NCBI GenBank assembly: GCA_039180865.1
Contig: JBCDCZ010000062.1
Span: 1 to 18,069 of the forward strand
DNA length: 18,069 nt
DNA from: JBCDCU01 sp039180865
Lineage (GTDB): Bacteria > Pseudomonadota > Alphaproteobacteria > Rhizobiales > JACESI01
Direction of reading: 5' to 3'
In this document: positions 7,698 through 14,238 of the stretch, piece after piece
Numbering within the stretch: the first letter of the stretch is position 1
Layout: each line of letters opens with the position of its first letter
Notes under the pieces: model-generated
Told to the model about the DNA's origin: nothing
What the model saw: the letters and a program-made list of their open reading frames with translations, nothing else
The model's database searches: none
Translations under genes and position numbers: made by a program

Positions 7698-8057
7698 GTG
7701 GAATCCCCCGAAGTACGGCTCGCCTCAGAGCCGGTTTATGTCTTACCGGTAAGGACGCGCTGGTGACAAGTGAAATGCTCACTGAAATAGACCATTGTCG
7801 TGTGTGCAGTTCGAGTTACGGGGCCGGATGGTTTTTTCCTTGAGTATGATCAAGGGTTTGGTCGAGATGTTTGTGGCCGGCGTTCAGAAACCACTTGTCG
7901 TTATCGCTTTAGCTGGACCGCCGTTCATCAGACGATTCTTGCCTAAAATTTCGGCAATTTTGCGTGGTTGGGTTGGCGGCGAGGTTTGTTGGTATGGCGT
8001 CATCCGTCATTAGTGCCGCCGCCAGTATCTTGACGCGGTGGTTCTCTTCAATAGACG
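7698..8057. other. Non-coding stretch between the NDUFA9-like gene and tRNA-Leu
   Basis: No convincing gene is visible; the one short plus-strand frame (about 7795-8013, GTG start) lacks a ribosome-binding site and family features. Next to the minus-strand gene there is a hairpin CGGCTC-N6-GAGCCG at 7716-7733 and a perfect 12-bp palindrome CTTACCGGTAAG at 7742-7753. A GG(A)TGG followed by six T residues lies near 7828-7837. The rest is unassigned up to the tRNA promoter. Confidence 0.5.
7742..7753. promoter_or_regulatory. Perfect 12-bp palindrome CTTACCGGTAAG
   Basis: The palindrome is about 45 bp upstream of the NDUFA9-like start codon, where a repressor or activator could bind. Between it and the gene, a 6-bp hairpin (7716-7721 with 7728-7733) would form in the mRNA leader. 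No matching known operator is recognised. Confidence 0.4.
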
Positions 8058-8086
8058 TTGACATTGTCGGGCCGCACTCTTATTGC
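8058..8086 (+). promoter_or_regulatory. Sigma-70-type promoter of tRNA-Leu
   Basis: A perfect -35 TTGACA at 8058-8063 is followed after exactly 17 nt by TATTGC at 8081-8086, a weak -10. This places the transcription start around 8093, about 10 nt before the mature tRNA 5' end. A strong -35 with a degenerate GC-containing -10 is common in alphaproteobacterial promoters. Confidence 0.6.
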
Positions 8087-8102
8087 GTTTGGACGCTTTT
8101 GG

Positions 8103-8189
8103 GCCCAGATGGCGGAATTGGTAGACGCGCCAGCTTCAGGTGCTGGTACTGGCAACGGTGTGGAGGTTCGAGTCCTCTTCTGGGCACCA
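8103..8189 (+). tRNA. tRNA-Leu (anticodon CAG)
   Basis: Class II tRNA of 87 nt with encoded CCA (8187-8189). The acceptor stem GCCCAGA (8103-8109) pairs perfectly with TCTGGGC (8179-8185), and A8186 is the discriminator base, as expected for leucine. The anticodon stem CCAGC/GCTGG (8130-8134 with 8142-8146) encloses a loop TTCAGGT with anticodon CAG at 8137-8139. A long variable arm follows (TACTGGCAACGGTGT region), then the T arm with GGTTCGAGTCC. It decodes CUG. A repeat cluster and an AT-rich foreign-looking gene lie immediately downstream. Confidence 0.97.
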
Positions 8190-8219
8190 TCAAGAACGGC
8201 TGCGGCGGAGCCGCAAAAA

Positions 8220-8282
8220 CTGATCCAGTGAATCAATTTTACGTTTTTGATGCCCCTGAGTGTAAGCGCAGCGTTGAGGGGG
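8220..8282. repeat. Repeat copy A of a ~63-bp element behind tRNA-Leu
   Basis: Begins CTGATCCAGTGAATCA and ends GCAGCGTTGAGGGGG. It matches copy B (8352-8414) without gaps at 57 of 63 positions. The first part is an imperfect palindrome (CTGAT...ATCA) followed by T-rich sequence, like an intrinsic terminator, and could end the tRNA transcript. The second part, CCCCT-GAGTGT...-AGGGG, forms another stem around a conserved GAGTGT. Confidence 0.8.
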
Positions 8283-8290
8283 GCTGTTTC

Positions 8291-8346
8291 CCGATCCAGT
8301 GAATCGTTTGAAGGGTGAGAATGCTCGCGAGTGTATCGAGCGAGCC
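8291..8346. repeat. Repeat copy M, a diverged middle copy
   Basis: It shares GATCCAGTGAATC (8293-8305) and GAGTGT (8329-8334) with copies A and B. In all three copies these two words are exactly 36 bp apart (8222 to 8258, 8293 to 8329, 8354 to 8390). Sequence between them has drifted, but the flanks of GAGTGT can still pair (GCTCG with CGAGC), so the second stem appears kept with different bases. Confidence 0.6.
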
Positions 8347-8351
8347 ATAAT

Positions 8352-8414
8352 CTGATCCAGTGAATCAGTTTTACTTTTTTGATGCCTCCGAGTGTGAGCG
8401 CAGCGTCGAGGGGG
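8352..8414. repeat. Repeat copy B of the ~63-bp element
   Basis: Differs from copy A at six positions. Here the first part is a better hairpin: CTGAT-CCAGTGA-ATCAG followed by TTTTACTTTTTT, a credible rho-independent terminator on the plus strand. The second part holds CGA-GTGTGAGCGCAGCG-TCG and a run of G residues. It directly precedes the AT-rich small gene. Confidence 0.8.
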
Positions 8415-8468
8415 TGCCCTTTCTTTAAAGTTTATCCATATTTCCGGCAAACATGATAAGTTTAAGAT

Positions 8469-8729
8469 ATGCTAAAAATATTATTCATGGTGTATGTCTT
8501 CATTATTATCGCGATAAACAGTTATGTAAAAAATAGGATAATAAGTCGTTATAAAAATTTTCTTTATCCCAAATATTTGAAGTCAGAACCAAGATTTATT
8601 GAAGAAAATGAGGGAAGAAAGGCGCTGAATAAACTAGGAAGGAAGTTTTTGCGCAAATATCGTGAGTATATGATGGCAGCACTCTTCGTGATATGTCTGC
8701 CGTTAGCTTTAGAATGGTTGTTTGGTTGA
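8469..8729 (+). CDS. Small hypothetical membrane protein, AT-rich
   Basis: An 86-aa product with no recognised family. A hydrophobic segment lies at each end (about residues 3-18, LFMVYVFIIIAI, and about 67-84, MMAALFVICLPLALEWLF), with a strongly basic middle (KNRIISRYK, GRKALNKLGRKFLRKYREY). The layout suggests a small inner-membrane protein with a positively charged loop. Base composition is far more AT-rich than every neighbour and codon use follows it (AAA, ATA, TTA). With its position directly behind a tRNA and repeats, this suggests horizontal acquisition. The ribosome-binding site is weak (a TTTAAG just upstream of the ATG). It could be a non-functional remnant, but the frame is open and protein-like. 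Confidence 0.55.
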   Translation: MLKILFMVYVFIIIAINSYVKNRIISRYKNFLYPKYLKSEPRFIEENEGRKALNKLGRKFLRKYREYMMAALFVICLPLALEWLFG

Positions 8730-8878
8730 ATATGTGTTTGTCAGGTGCAAAAGCGAATCCATATTCGGAATGGACTTCGTTGCCACACGACTCGCCATTA
8801 GGGGGAGAAGGAACTGTGGAGAGTGGCGCTCCCAATCCGTCCGATTGGCTTGAGGCAATCACGGTCTCGGTAACGGCA

Positions 8879-9814
8879 TCAGGAATCGCTTTTGGTTTGC
8901 GCCGCCCGACCGAAATCCATTCCATCAACATCCCGCATATAGCTTTCGAAAAATTCGCTGAAGGTCGCAACCAGCGGCGGGAGTTTTTCATAAGGCGGAT
9001 AGTAGAGCGTGAGCCAAAGCGACGAGACCTGCCAGTCGTCCAGCACACGGACGACATCTCCTCGGGCAAGGCCCTGACTGACAATGAAATCAGGCAGGAC
9101 TGCCATACCGCAACCGCTTGCCGCCATCTCATAAAGAAAGTCACCGTTGTTTGAGACGATCTCGGTGCCCGCCCTAACGCTGCGCTTTACCTGGCCCTTT
9201 GAAAAGGCCCAGGTCTCCGGACCATCGCCCGCGTGATAGGAGAGGCAAAAGGCAGGGTTGAGATCCTCCGGCGTTTCAGGCCGGTCAACCCGCGCGAAAA
9301 GGGAAGGAGCGGCAATTGCATGGCGCGGGACCTCGCAGATCTTGCGCCAGATCGTGAATTTATCTGTTGGTGGTCCGGATATGCGGATCGCGAGATCGCA
9401 GTTCTCCTCAATGATGTCGACGAGCGCGTCGGTCAATTTCACATCAAGCGCAATATGCGGATAGGCGAGCCGGAAACTGTCGATCAAGCCAGGCAGCAGG
9501 CGCAGGCCCATGGAAATGGGTGCGTTCAATCTTAAACGCCCACGGTCCGGCATGCTGGCCCGTTTGATCTCGTCCGTTATCCGATCAAAGTCTTCAACAA
9601 GGAGGCGGTAGCGCGCGACAACCATGGCCCCGGCACTCGTCAGAGAGACCTGCCGCGTTGTGCGCACGAGCAATTGCTGGCCCAGATCCTCTTCGAGCTT
9701 CGCGACGATCCGTGTGATGGATGCCGGCGTCATGTCGAGTGTTCGTGCAGCCCCTGAAAAACTGCGTTGTTCGGCGACCTCAAGGAAGACCCTGACCGAT
9801 TTGATATCATTCAT
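8879..9814 (-). CDS. LysR-family transcriptional regulator
   Basis: A 311-aa LysR regulator. The N-terminal winged helix-turn-helix covers about residues 1-62 (FLEVAEQRSFSGAARTLDMTPASITRIVAKLEEDLG, then LLVRTTRQVSLTSAG). The co-inducer-binding domain follows from about residue 90, with family landmarks GRLRLNAPISMG, CDLAIRISG and ASGCGMAVLPDFIV. It is closest to the CrgA/DsdC-like subgroup with the RTTRxVxLT motif. It is divergent from the VOC dioxygenase/hydrolase pair and is the obvious candidate regulator of it. The ATG at 9814 has no Shine-Dalgarno sequence; a TATAAT lies 6 nt upstream (9826-9821), which would make the transcript start at or next to the ATG. The effector is unknown; a quinone or other electrophile is inferred from the neighbours. 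Confidence 0.93.
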   Translation of the reverse strand: MNDIKSVRVFLEVAEQRSFSGAARTLDMTPASITRIVAKLEEDLGQQLLVRTTRQVSLTSAGAMVVARYRLLVEDFDRITDEIKRASMPDRGRLRLNAPISMGLRLLPGLIDSFRLAYPHIALDVKLTDALVDIIEENCDLAIRISGPPTDKFTIWRKICEVPRHAIAAPSLFARVDRPETPEDLNPAFCLSYHAGDGPETWAFSKGQVKRSVRAGTEIVSNNGDFLYEMAASGCGMAVLPDFIVSQGLARGDVVRVLDDWQVSSLWLTLYYPPYEKLPPLVATFSEFFESYMRDVDGMDFGRAAQTKSDS

Positions 9815-9820
9815 CCAATT

Positions 9821-9870
9821 ATTATAAAAAACGTAATAGTAAATGCAATTCTGTTTCTATTTTTTATAAT
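9821..9870. promoter_or_regulatory. Divergent promoter/operator with a perfect 11-bp inverted repeat
   Basis: ATTATAAAAAA at 9821-9831 is the exact reverse complement of TTTTTTATAAT at 9860-9870. Each arm holds a TATAAT facing outward: minus strand 9826-9821 for the LysR gene, plus strand 9865-9870 for the VOC gene. For LysR a TTGCAT (9848-9843) lies 16 nt before the -10. For the VOC gene the implied start near 9877 gives a leader of about 53 nt, and no good -35 is seen, as expected of an activator-dependent promoter. The 28-nt centre would hold the LysR site. Confidence 0.55.
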
Positions 9871-9929
9871 GAAGAGCTGTCTTACATTCGGTGTCACGAC
9901 AAACAACCGACATGGCAGAGGATCACGCT

Positions 9930-10862
9930 ATGATCAAAGATATCAAAGGTTTGCATCACGTGACATCAATGGCAGCGGACGCCAATGATAACAATACCTT
10001 TTTCACAAAAACGCTGGGCCTGCGCAGGGTCAAGAAAACGGTCAACTTCGACGCGCCGGAGGTCTATCACCTCTATTACGGCGATGAGGTTGGAACGCCT
10101 GGCTCCGTTATGACCTATTTCCCGTTCGGACGGATGCCACGTGGCACCCGCGGTACCGGCGAGGTCGGCGTGACCGAGTTTGCGGTTCCGACAGGATCGC
10201 TAGCGTTTTGGAAGGACCGGCTTTCCGCCCACAAAGTCGAAGGGCTTTCCGAAGACAGCTTTCTCGGCGAGGCCCGCCTGAATTTCGACGGCCCCGACGG
10301 CGACAGCTTCGCGCTTGTTGAAAGTGATGACAGGGGCCGCACACCGTGGATCGGTGCCGGTGTCTCAGAAGATGCAGGTGTATTCGGATTTCGGGGTGCG
10401 CGGTTTAGAGTGCGCGACGCGGCAGCAACCGGCGAGCTTCTCGGCTTCATGGGCTATCAGAAGGCCGACTCCGAGGGCAACGTTACGCGCTATCTGATTG
10501 AAGGTGGTAATGCTGCAGATACGATCGATCTTGAGGAAATCTCCGACGGTAAGGCGGCAGACCAAGGTGCGGGTTCCGTTCACCACATAGCGTTTGCGGT
10601 CGAAGATCGTGCTGCACAGCTGAGAGTCCGGCAGGCACTCCTCGATACCGGCTACCAGGTGACCCCTGTCATCGACCGGGATTACTTCTGGGCAATCTAT
10701 TTCCGGACGCCAGGTGGTGTTCTGTTTGAAATCGCCACAAACGAGCCGGGTTTCGACCGGGATGAGGATACGGCCAATCTCGGATCCGCCCTGAAACTCC
10801 CGACCCGCTATGAACCGCATCGCGCGACAATCGAAAGACGATTGCCGGCCATTATCAACTAG
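9930..10862 (+). CDS. VOC-family ring-cleaving dioxygenase (MhqO-like)
   Basis: Glyoxalase/bleomycin-resistance/extradiol-dioxygenase (VOC) protein of 310 aa with two betaalphabeta-beta-beta modules. The N-terminus GLHHVTSMAADA...TLGLRRVKKTVNFD...YHLYYGDE is the signature of the MhqA/MhqO/PcpA-like ring-cleaving dioxygenases. These use a metal to open hydroquinone-type rings. Likely metal ligands are His in HHVT (about 9-10), His in VHHIAF (about 217) and Glu in LFEIAT (about 266). The ATG at 9930 was chosen because the conserved motif follows closely and AGAGGA is upstream; a GTG at 9891 would add 13 unsupported residues. It is co-transcribed with the hydrolase, whose start is 11 nt after the stop. 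The exact substrate is unknown. Confidence 0.9.
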   Translation: MIKDIKGLHHVTSMAADANDNNTFFTKTLGLRRVKKTVNFDAPEVYHLYYGDEVGTPGSVMTYFPFGRMPRGTRGTGEVGVTEFAVPTGSLAFWKDRLSAHKVEGLSEDSFLGEARLNFDGPDGDSFALVESDDRGRTPWIGAGVSEDAGVFGFRGARFRVRDAAATGELLGFMGYQKADSEGNVTRYLIEGGNAADTIDLEEISDGKAADQGAGSVHHIAFAVEDRAAQLRVRQALLDTGYQVTPVIDRDYFWAIYFRTPGGVLFEIATNEPGFDRDEDTANLGSALKLPTRYEPHRATIERRLPAIIN

Positions 10863-10873
10863 AGGAAGAACCG

Positions 10874-11494
10874 ATGGCACTCGATCATTATGAGTTTTTC
10901 GAGAAGGCGCCCGCACCTGGTGCGCCTCTCATCTTCGCCTTCCATGGGACAGGCGGAAATGAGCATCAGCTAACGGAGTTGGTCGGCGACCTCCTGCCCG
11001 GCGCCGGGATCATTGCTCCTCGCGGCGATGTTTCTGAACACGGCGCATTGCGTTTCTTCCGCCGCCGTGCGGAAGGTGATTATAACATGGAAGACCTTGC
11101 GTTTCGGACGCGGAGGATGGCGGACTTTGTGGCTGCCCACAAGGAACGCAATCCGGGTCGGCCCGTTTATGGCCTCGGATACTCCAACGGGGCCAATATT
11201 CTGGCGAGCGTGACGATGGAATGGCCCGACCTCATTGACCGTGCCGCGCTCCTTCATCCGCTGATCCCATGGCAGCCGGAGCCCGTTCAGGGATTGAATG
11301 ATCGCTCAGTCCTGATCACGGCGGGAAGGCGGGATCCGATCTGCCCCTGGCCAATGACCGAACGATTGATGGCTTGGTACAAGGAACAGGGAGCGGTTGT
11401 GACGACGGCTGTCCACGATGGGGGTCATGAATTGCGCGATGGTGAGATAAACGCTCTCGCCCAATTCTTTCAGACGCATCTGGAAACGGCTTAA
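10874..11494 (+). CDS. MhqD-like alpha/beta hydrolase (phospholipase/carboxylesterase family)
   Basis: A 206-aa alpha/beta hydrolase of the dienelactone-hydrolase/carboxylesterase group to which MhqD and YpfH-type proteins belong. The oxyanion segment FHGTGGNEHQL (23-33) and the nucleophile elbow GYSNG (S104) are intact. The acid is D154 in GRRDPICP and the base H185 in GGHEL. In Firmicutes, a ring-cleaving dioxygenase (MhqO) and such a hydrolase (MhqD) are induced together by methylhydroquinone and other quinones; the same pairing here suggests sequential ring opening and hydrolysis, but this is inference. GAGGAAG precedes the ATG at good spacing. Cytoplasmic. Confidence 0.9.
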   Translation: MALDHYEFFEKAPAPGAPLIFAFHGTGGNEHQLTELVGDLLPGAGIIAPRGDVSEHGALRFFRRRAEGDYNMEDLAFRTRRMADFVAAHKERNPGRPVYGLGYSNGANILASVTMEWPDLIDRAALLHPLIPWQPEPVQGLNDRSVLITAGRRDPICPWPMTERLMAWYKEQGAVVTTAVHDGGHELRDGEINALAQFFQTHLETA

Positions 11495-11516
11495 CCCCGG
11501 TTAAACGCCTCCTAAA

Positions 11517-11559
11517 ACAAAGATGACCGCACCATTTAGGGTGCGGTCATCCGCTTTGT
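11517..11559. terminator. Bidirectional intrinsic terminator between convergent genes
   Basis: A 12-bp perfect stem (11522-11533 with 11540-11551, GATGACCGCACC/GGTGCGGTCATC) encloses the 6-nt loop ATTTAG. An outer pairing ACAAAG (11517-11522) with CTTTGT (11554-11559) extends it. It sits in the 83-bp gap between the stops of the hydrolase and the flotillin gene and can serve both strands. T runs are short, so termination may rely on stem strength. Confidence 0.8.
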
Positions 11560-11577
11560 GAGTGACTGATAAGTCGA

Positions 11578-13398
11578 TCAGTTGCGCTCGTCGATGGTGC
11601 CCTCTGACGCGTCGCCATTAAGCGCCGGATTGTTATCATCCGACTGAGCGGGGATGATGCCGAGTTCCTCACCGACCTCCCTCACGATAGACGCCTGGTC
11701 AACCGGCCCATCAACCAGCTTCGACGCTGCGAGGCCTCCGAGATCATTCCCGTTGATGCCAAGCTCTTTCATGAGCGAGTCGATCAAGGGTGCCTGGCTG
11801 CGATAGCGAAGGGCTGCTGCAACGGCCTGATCTGCGACGCTGTGCGAACCACCATCCGTGCCGTTGGAGCCGCCTGAACCTGATCCGTTCAACCCTTCGA
11901 CATGCAGGATCTTGATGCCGTCGATGTTCTCGATCGGTTTGACGGACTGCTCGATGATTTGCGGCAGCGCTTTGATGAGCTCTGACTTGAGCTGCATGAC
12001 GATTTGTTCGCTTGAAAGCGCATTGGCCGCTTCGTTAACTGCAAGCGTACCCTGGGCGTCAACCTCATAGGTCGCCGCGCGCGCACTCGCTCGGAGTTTT
12101 TCGGCATCAGCAAGCGCCTCTGCTTCAATACGCTCTTTCTGAGCGCGGCCCTCGGCGGCAATCCGAATGGCTTCCGCCTGATCGACAGAGGCCTGCTTCT
12201 CGGTTTCGGCCGCAACTGTCACGGCAATCGCCTTTTGTTCAGCGGCCTTGCGCGCTTCGATGAGCTCGATCTGGCGGTCACGTTCTGCGACCTCGGTTGC
12301 GCGCGCGGTGATGACTTCTTCCGAAGCCCTTGCCGCGACGGCCCGCGCTTCGTCGGCTGCCGCATCGGCTTCCGATTTCAGGCGCGACTGCTCGGCAACC
12401 TTGATGTCTTTGGTCTGCTCGGCAAGCCGGATCTGCATTTCCTTCTCAACCGCTGCAGCCTCGATGACCTGTTGCTTTTCGATATCCTTCTGCTCAAGGA
12501 CGCGTTCCTTATGGATGTCGGATTCGCGAACCTGTTGCTCAGCGATAATCTTGGCCTGCTGGGCTTCACGATCGCGGTCCGCGCGCTCACGCTCGATCTG
12601 TGCCGCCTGTTCTGCGGCGCGCACTGCGATCTCGCGTTCCTGTTCAAGGCGCGCATATTCCTGATCACGGGCAATGGTGAACTTCTGTTGTTCGGCTTCG
12701 AGGTTCTTGCGCTGGATTTGGACCTCGGTTTCCTGCTCGATGTCGTTGCGCTTCTTGCGGCGCTCTTCGATCTCAGACGTGAGCTTCGTCAATCCTTCCG
12801 CGTCGAACGCGTTATCCGGATTGAAATACTCCTTATTGGTCTGATCGAGACCGGTCAGTGAGACGGATTCCAGTTCGAGACCGTTCTTCAGAATGTCCTC
12901 GGAAACGGCGGCCTGCACCTTTTGGACAAAGCTGACACGCTGTTCATGGAGTTCTTCCATGGCCATTTCTGCCGCGACCGAGCGCAAGGCATCGACGAAC
13001 TTGCCTTCAACAAGTTCTTTCAGGAGCGTTGGCTCGATCGTCCGGCGACCCAAGGTTTGCGCGGCATTCGCGATGGATTCCTTTGTTGGTTGGACGCGCA
13101 CATAGAATTCGGCCTGCACGTCGACCCGCATGCGGTCCTTGGTGATCAAGGCCTGCTCGTTCGACCGGCGCACTTCAAGGCGAAGCGTGTTCATATTGAC
13201 CGGGATCACTTCATGCAGGACCGGAAACACAAGGGCGCCGCCGTTCATGATGACCTTCTGGCCACCAAAACCTGTCCTTACGAAAGAGATCTCTTTCGAT
13301 GAGCGCCGATAGAGCCGCGCAAATACTAATCCAATTGCAAAAAGGGCAATCAGGGGGATGAGGGCAAAGGAGCCGATATTCAGAACATTTTCGATCAT
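11578..13398 (-). CDS. yqiK: Flotillin-like SPFH protein (YqiK/FloT family)
   Basis: A 606-aa membrane-anchored scaffold protein that would organise lipid microdomains. One N-terminal membrane segment lies at about residues 8-27 (GSFALIPLIALFAIGLVFA), followed by the SPFH/band-7 domain (about 30-210; KVIMNGGALVFPVLHEVIPVNMNTLRLEV). A very long Glu/Ala/Arg-rich coiled coil follows (about 215-470; repeats such as ERERADRDREAQQAK). A Gly/Ser linker near residue 506 (GLNGSGSGGSNG) leads to a C-terminal tail. Length and architecture fit YqiK and YuaG/FloT flotillins. It is the last gene of an operon with a YqiJ-like and a PspA-like gene, the same yqiJ-yqiK pairing as in E. coli. GAGAGA precedes the ATG at 13398. 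A 123-bp gap separates it from the YqiJ-like gene. Confidence 0.95.
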   Translation of the reverse strand: MIENVLNIGSFALIPLIALFAIGLVFARLYRRSSKEISFVRTGFGGQKVIMNGGALVFPVLHEVIPVNMNTLRLEVRRSNEQALITKDRMRVDVQAEFYVRVQPTKESIANAAQTLGRRTIEPTLLKELVEGKFVDALRSVAAEMAMEELHEQRVSFVQKVQAAVSEDILKNGLELESVSLTGLDQTNKEYFNPDNAFDAEGLTKLTSEIEERRKKRNDIEQETEVQIQRKNLEAEQQKFTIARDQEYARLEQEREIAVRAAEQAAQIERERADRDREAQQAKIIAEQQVRESDIHKERVLEQKDIEKQQVIEAAAVEKEMQIRLAEQTKDIKVAEQSRLKSEADAAADEARAVAARASEEVITARATEVAERDRQIELIEARKAAEQKAIAVTVAAETEKQASVDQAEAIRIAAEGRAQKERIEAEALADAEKLRASARAATYEVDAQGTLAVNEAANALSSEQIVMQLKSELIKALPQIIEQSVKPIENIDGIKILHVEGLNGSGSGGSNGTDGGSHSVADQAVAAALRYRSQAPLIDSLMKELGINGNDLGGLAASKLVDGPVDQASIVREVGEELGIIPAQSDDNNPALNGDASEGTIDERN

Positions 13399-13510
13399 GG
13401 GTATCTCTCACTTAGTCTGTATGTGTGAAGTCAAATTGAGGTCAGCTCTTGGTCAGGCTGGCCATCTTCGCGGAGTATTGGTCGTCTGTTTAGGCGATCC
13501 GCTGGGTTCA

Positions 13511-13531
13511 GGAGACGCGTGTCACGTCTCC
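13511..13531. other. Hairpin at the 3' end of the YqiJ-like gene
   Basis: GGAGACG (13511-13517) pairs perfectly with CGTCTCC (13525-13531) around a 7-nt loop. The hairpin covers the YqiJ-like stop codon (13522-13524) and no T run follows on the minus strand. It may therefore be a processing or stability element that sets different levels of the flotillin mRNA, rather than a terminator. Confidence 0.45.
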
Positions 13532-14238
13532 GAATCAATCATCGCCGAGCTTGTATTTTCGATGACGTGATAGATGCCACCGATCTGGCTCACAACGATG
13601 ACGTCTGTACCATTTGCGAACCGGAGTGCGGCGTCATCAGGCTCGACCCGGATGTAGTGGGCCTGCCCGTGTTGATCGACGACCTTGGCCTCCGCTGCCA
13701 ATCCGCGACGGGCTTCGCCGCCGGTAATCGTCGCAAGGCGCCCGATAAAATGAGCCTGACTGACTGCCTCCGTCTCCTCCTTGGGAATAAGCTTCGCAAG
13801 GGTCAGGCCGGAAAACCGCGTCGCCGGAAGGGCCCCGGCAAGGGCCGGGATGACCGCGAGAAATTCGGGCAGCGGCGTGCCGATGAGGCTATCCGCAAGC
13901 CCCTGTATCGCGAAACCGAGCATCCCGAAAGCGGTTAGAAAAACGATCAGCAGCACCAGAACCGGCACGCGTCCGACGCAGAGCCAACCCAGAACCTGAC
14001 TGAGCGGTCCCGCGTTTTCGGTCGTTGAGACAACCGGCGTGTCGCCATCAAGCGGGCCGCCAGCAATATCGGTATCGAAATCAACATCCGCGTCCACTTC
14101 GGGAAGCATGTTGTCGACCGCTGAGGATGGTGACAGCCCAAAGAACGCACCTAAGACCTCAATCAGCGCAATAACCAGCATCAGGCAGAGGGCGACGGCA
14201 AAGGATGTCGTCGCCGGTGAGAACAGAATTTCCATCAT
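13522..14238 (-). CDS. yqiJ: YqiJ-like OB-fold membrane protein (NfeD-related)
   Basis: A 238-aa inner-membrane protein. A hydrophobic segment near the N-terminus (about 11-35, SFAVALCLMLVIALIEVLGAFF) is followed by an acidic linker (PEVDADVDFDTDIAGG). Two or more further membrane helices lie at about 92-145 (VPVLVLLIVFLTAFGMLGFAI and LAVIPALAGALPA). The C-terminal soluble part (about 165-230; GRLATITGGEARRGLAAEAKVVDQHGQAHYIRVEPDD) has the beta-rich OB-fold of YqiJ/NfeD proteins, partners of SPFH proteins. Its start overlaps the PspA-like stop by 4 nt (ATGA), so translation is coupled. Two adjacent ATGs (14238, 14235) could be used. Confidence 0.88.
   Translation of the reverse strand: MMEILFSPATTSFAVALCLMLVIALIEVLGAFFGLSPSSAVDNMLPEVDADVDFDTDIAGGPLDGDTPVVSTTENAGPLSQVLGWLCVGRVPVLVLLIVFLTAFGMLGFAIQGLADSLIGTPLPEFLAVIPALAGALPATRFSGLTLAKLIPKEETEAVSQAHFIGRLATITGGEARRGLAAEAKVVDQHGQAHYIRVEPDDAALRFANGTDVIVVSQIGGIYHVIENTSSAMIDSET

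Noticed and set aside
6795..7766. Long open frame (323 codons) on the plus strand
   Set aside because: It is entirely antisense to the NDUFA9-like gene, whose Rossmann and family motifs are clear. The antisense protein is rich in Arg/Cys with no recognisable domain.
7795..8013. Possible small gene between the NDUFA9-like gene and tRNA-Leu
   Set aside because: GTG start without a Shine-Dalgarno sequence, no recognisable family, and it ends close to the tRNA promoter. Left as non-coding.
8190..8450. Minus-strand frame with repeated peptide units
   Set aside because: The apparent peptide repeat only reflects translation of the 63-bp DNA repeats; no start signal and composition unlike a protein.
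8103..8740. Integrated genomic island with attachment sites at tRNA-Leu
   Set aside because: No integrase and no duplicated tRNA 3' end were found; only a composition shift and local repeats are seen.
8849..8867. Hairpin CCAATC-N5-GATTGG as a terminator of the LysR gene
   Set aside because: The stem is only 6 bp and no T run follows on the minus strand; too weak to call.
12235..12861. 208-codon plus-strand frame inside the flotillin gene
   Set aside because: Mirror of the Glu/Ala-rich coiled-coil codons; the Leu/Phe/Asp-rich translation is a composition artefact.
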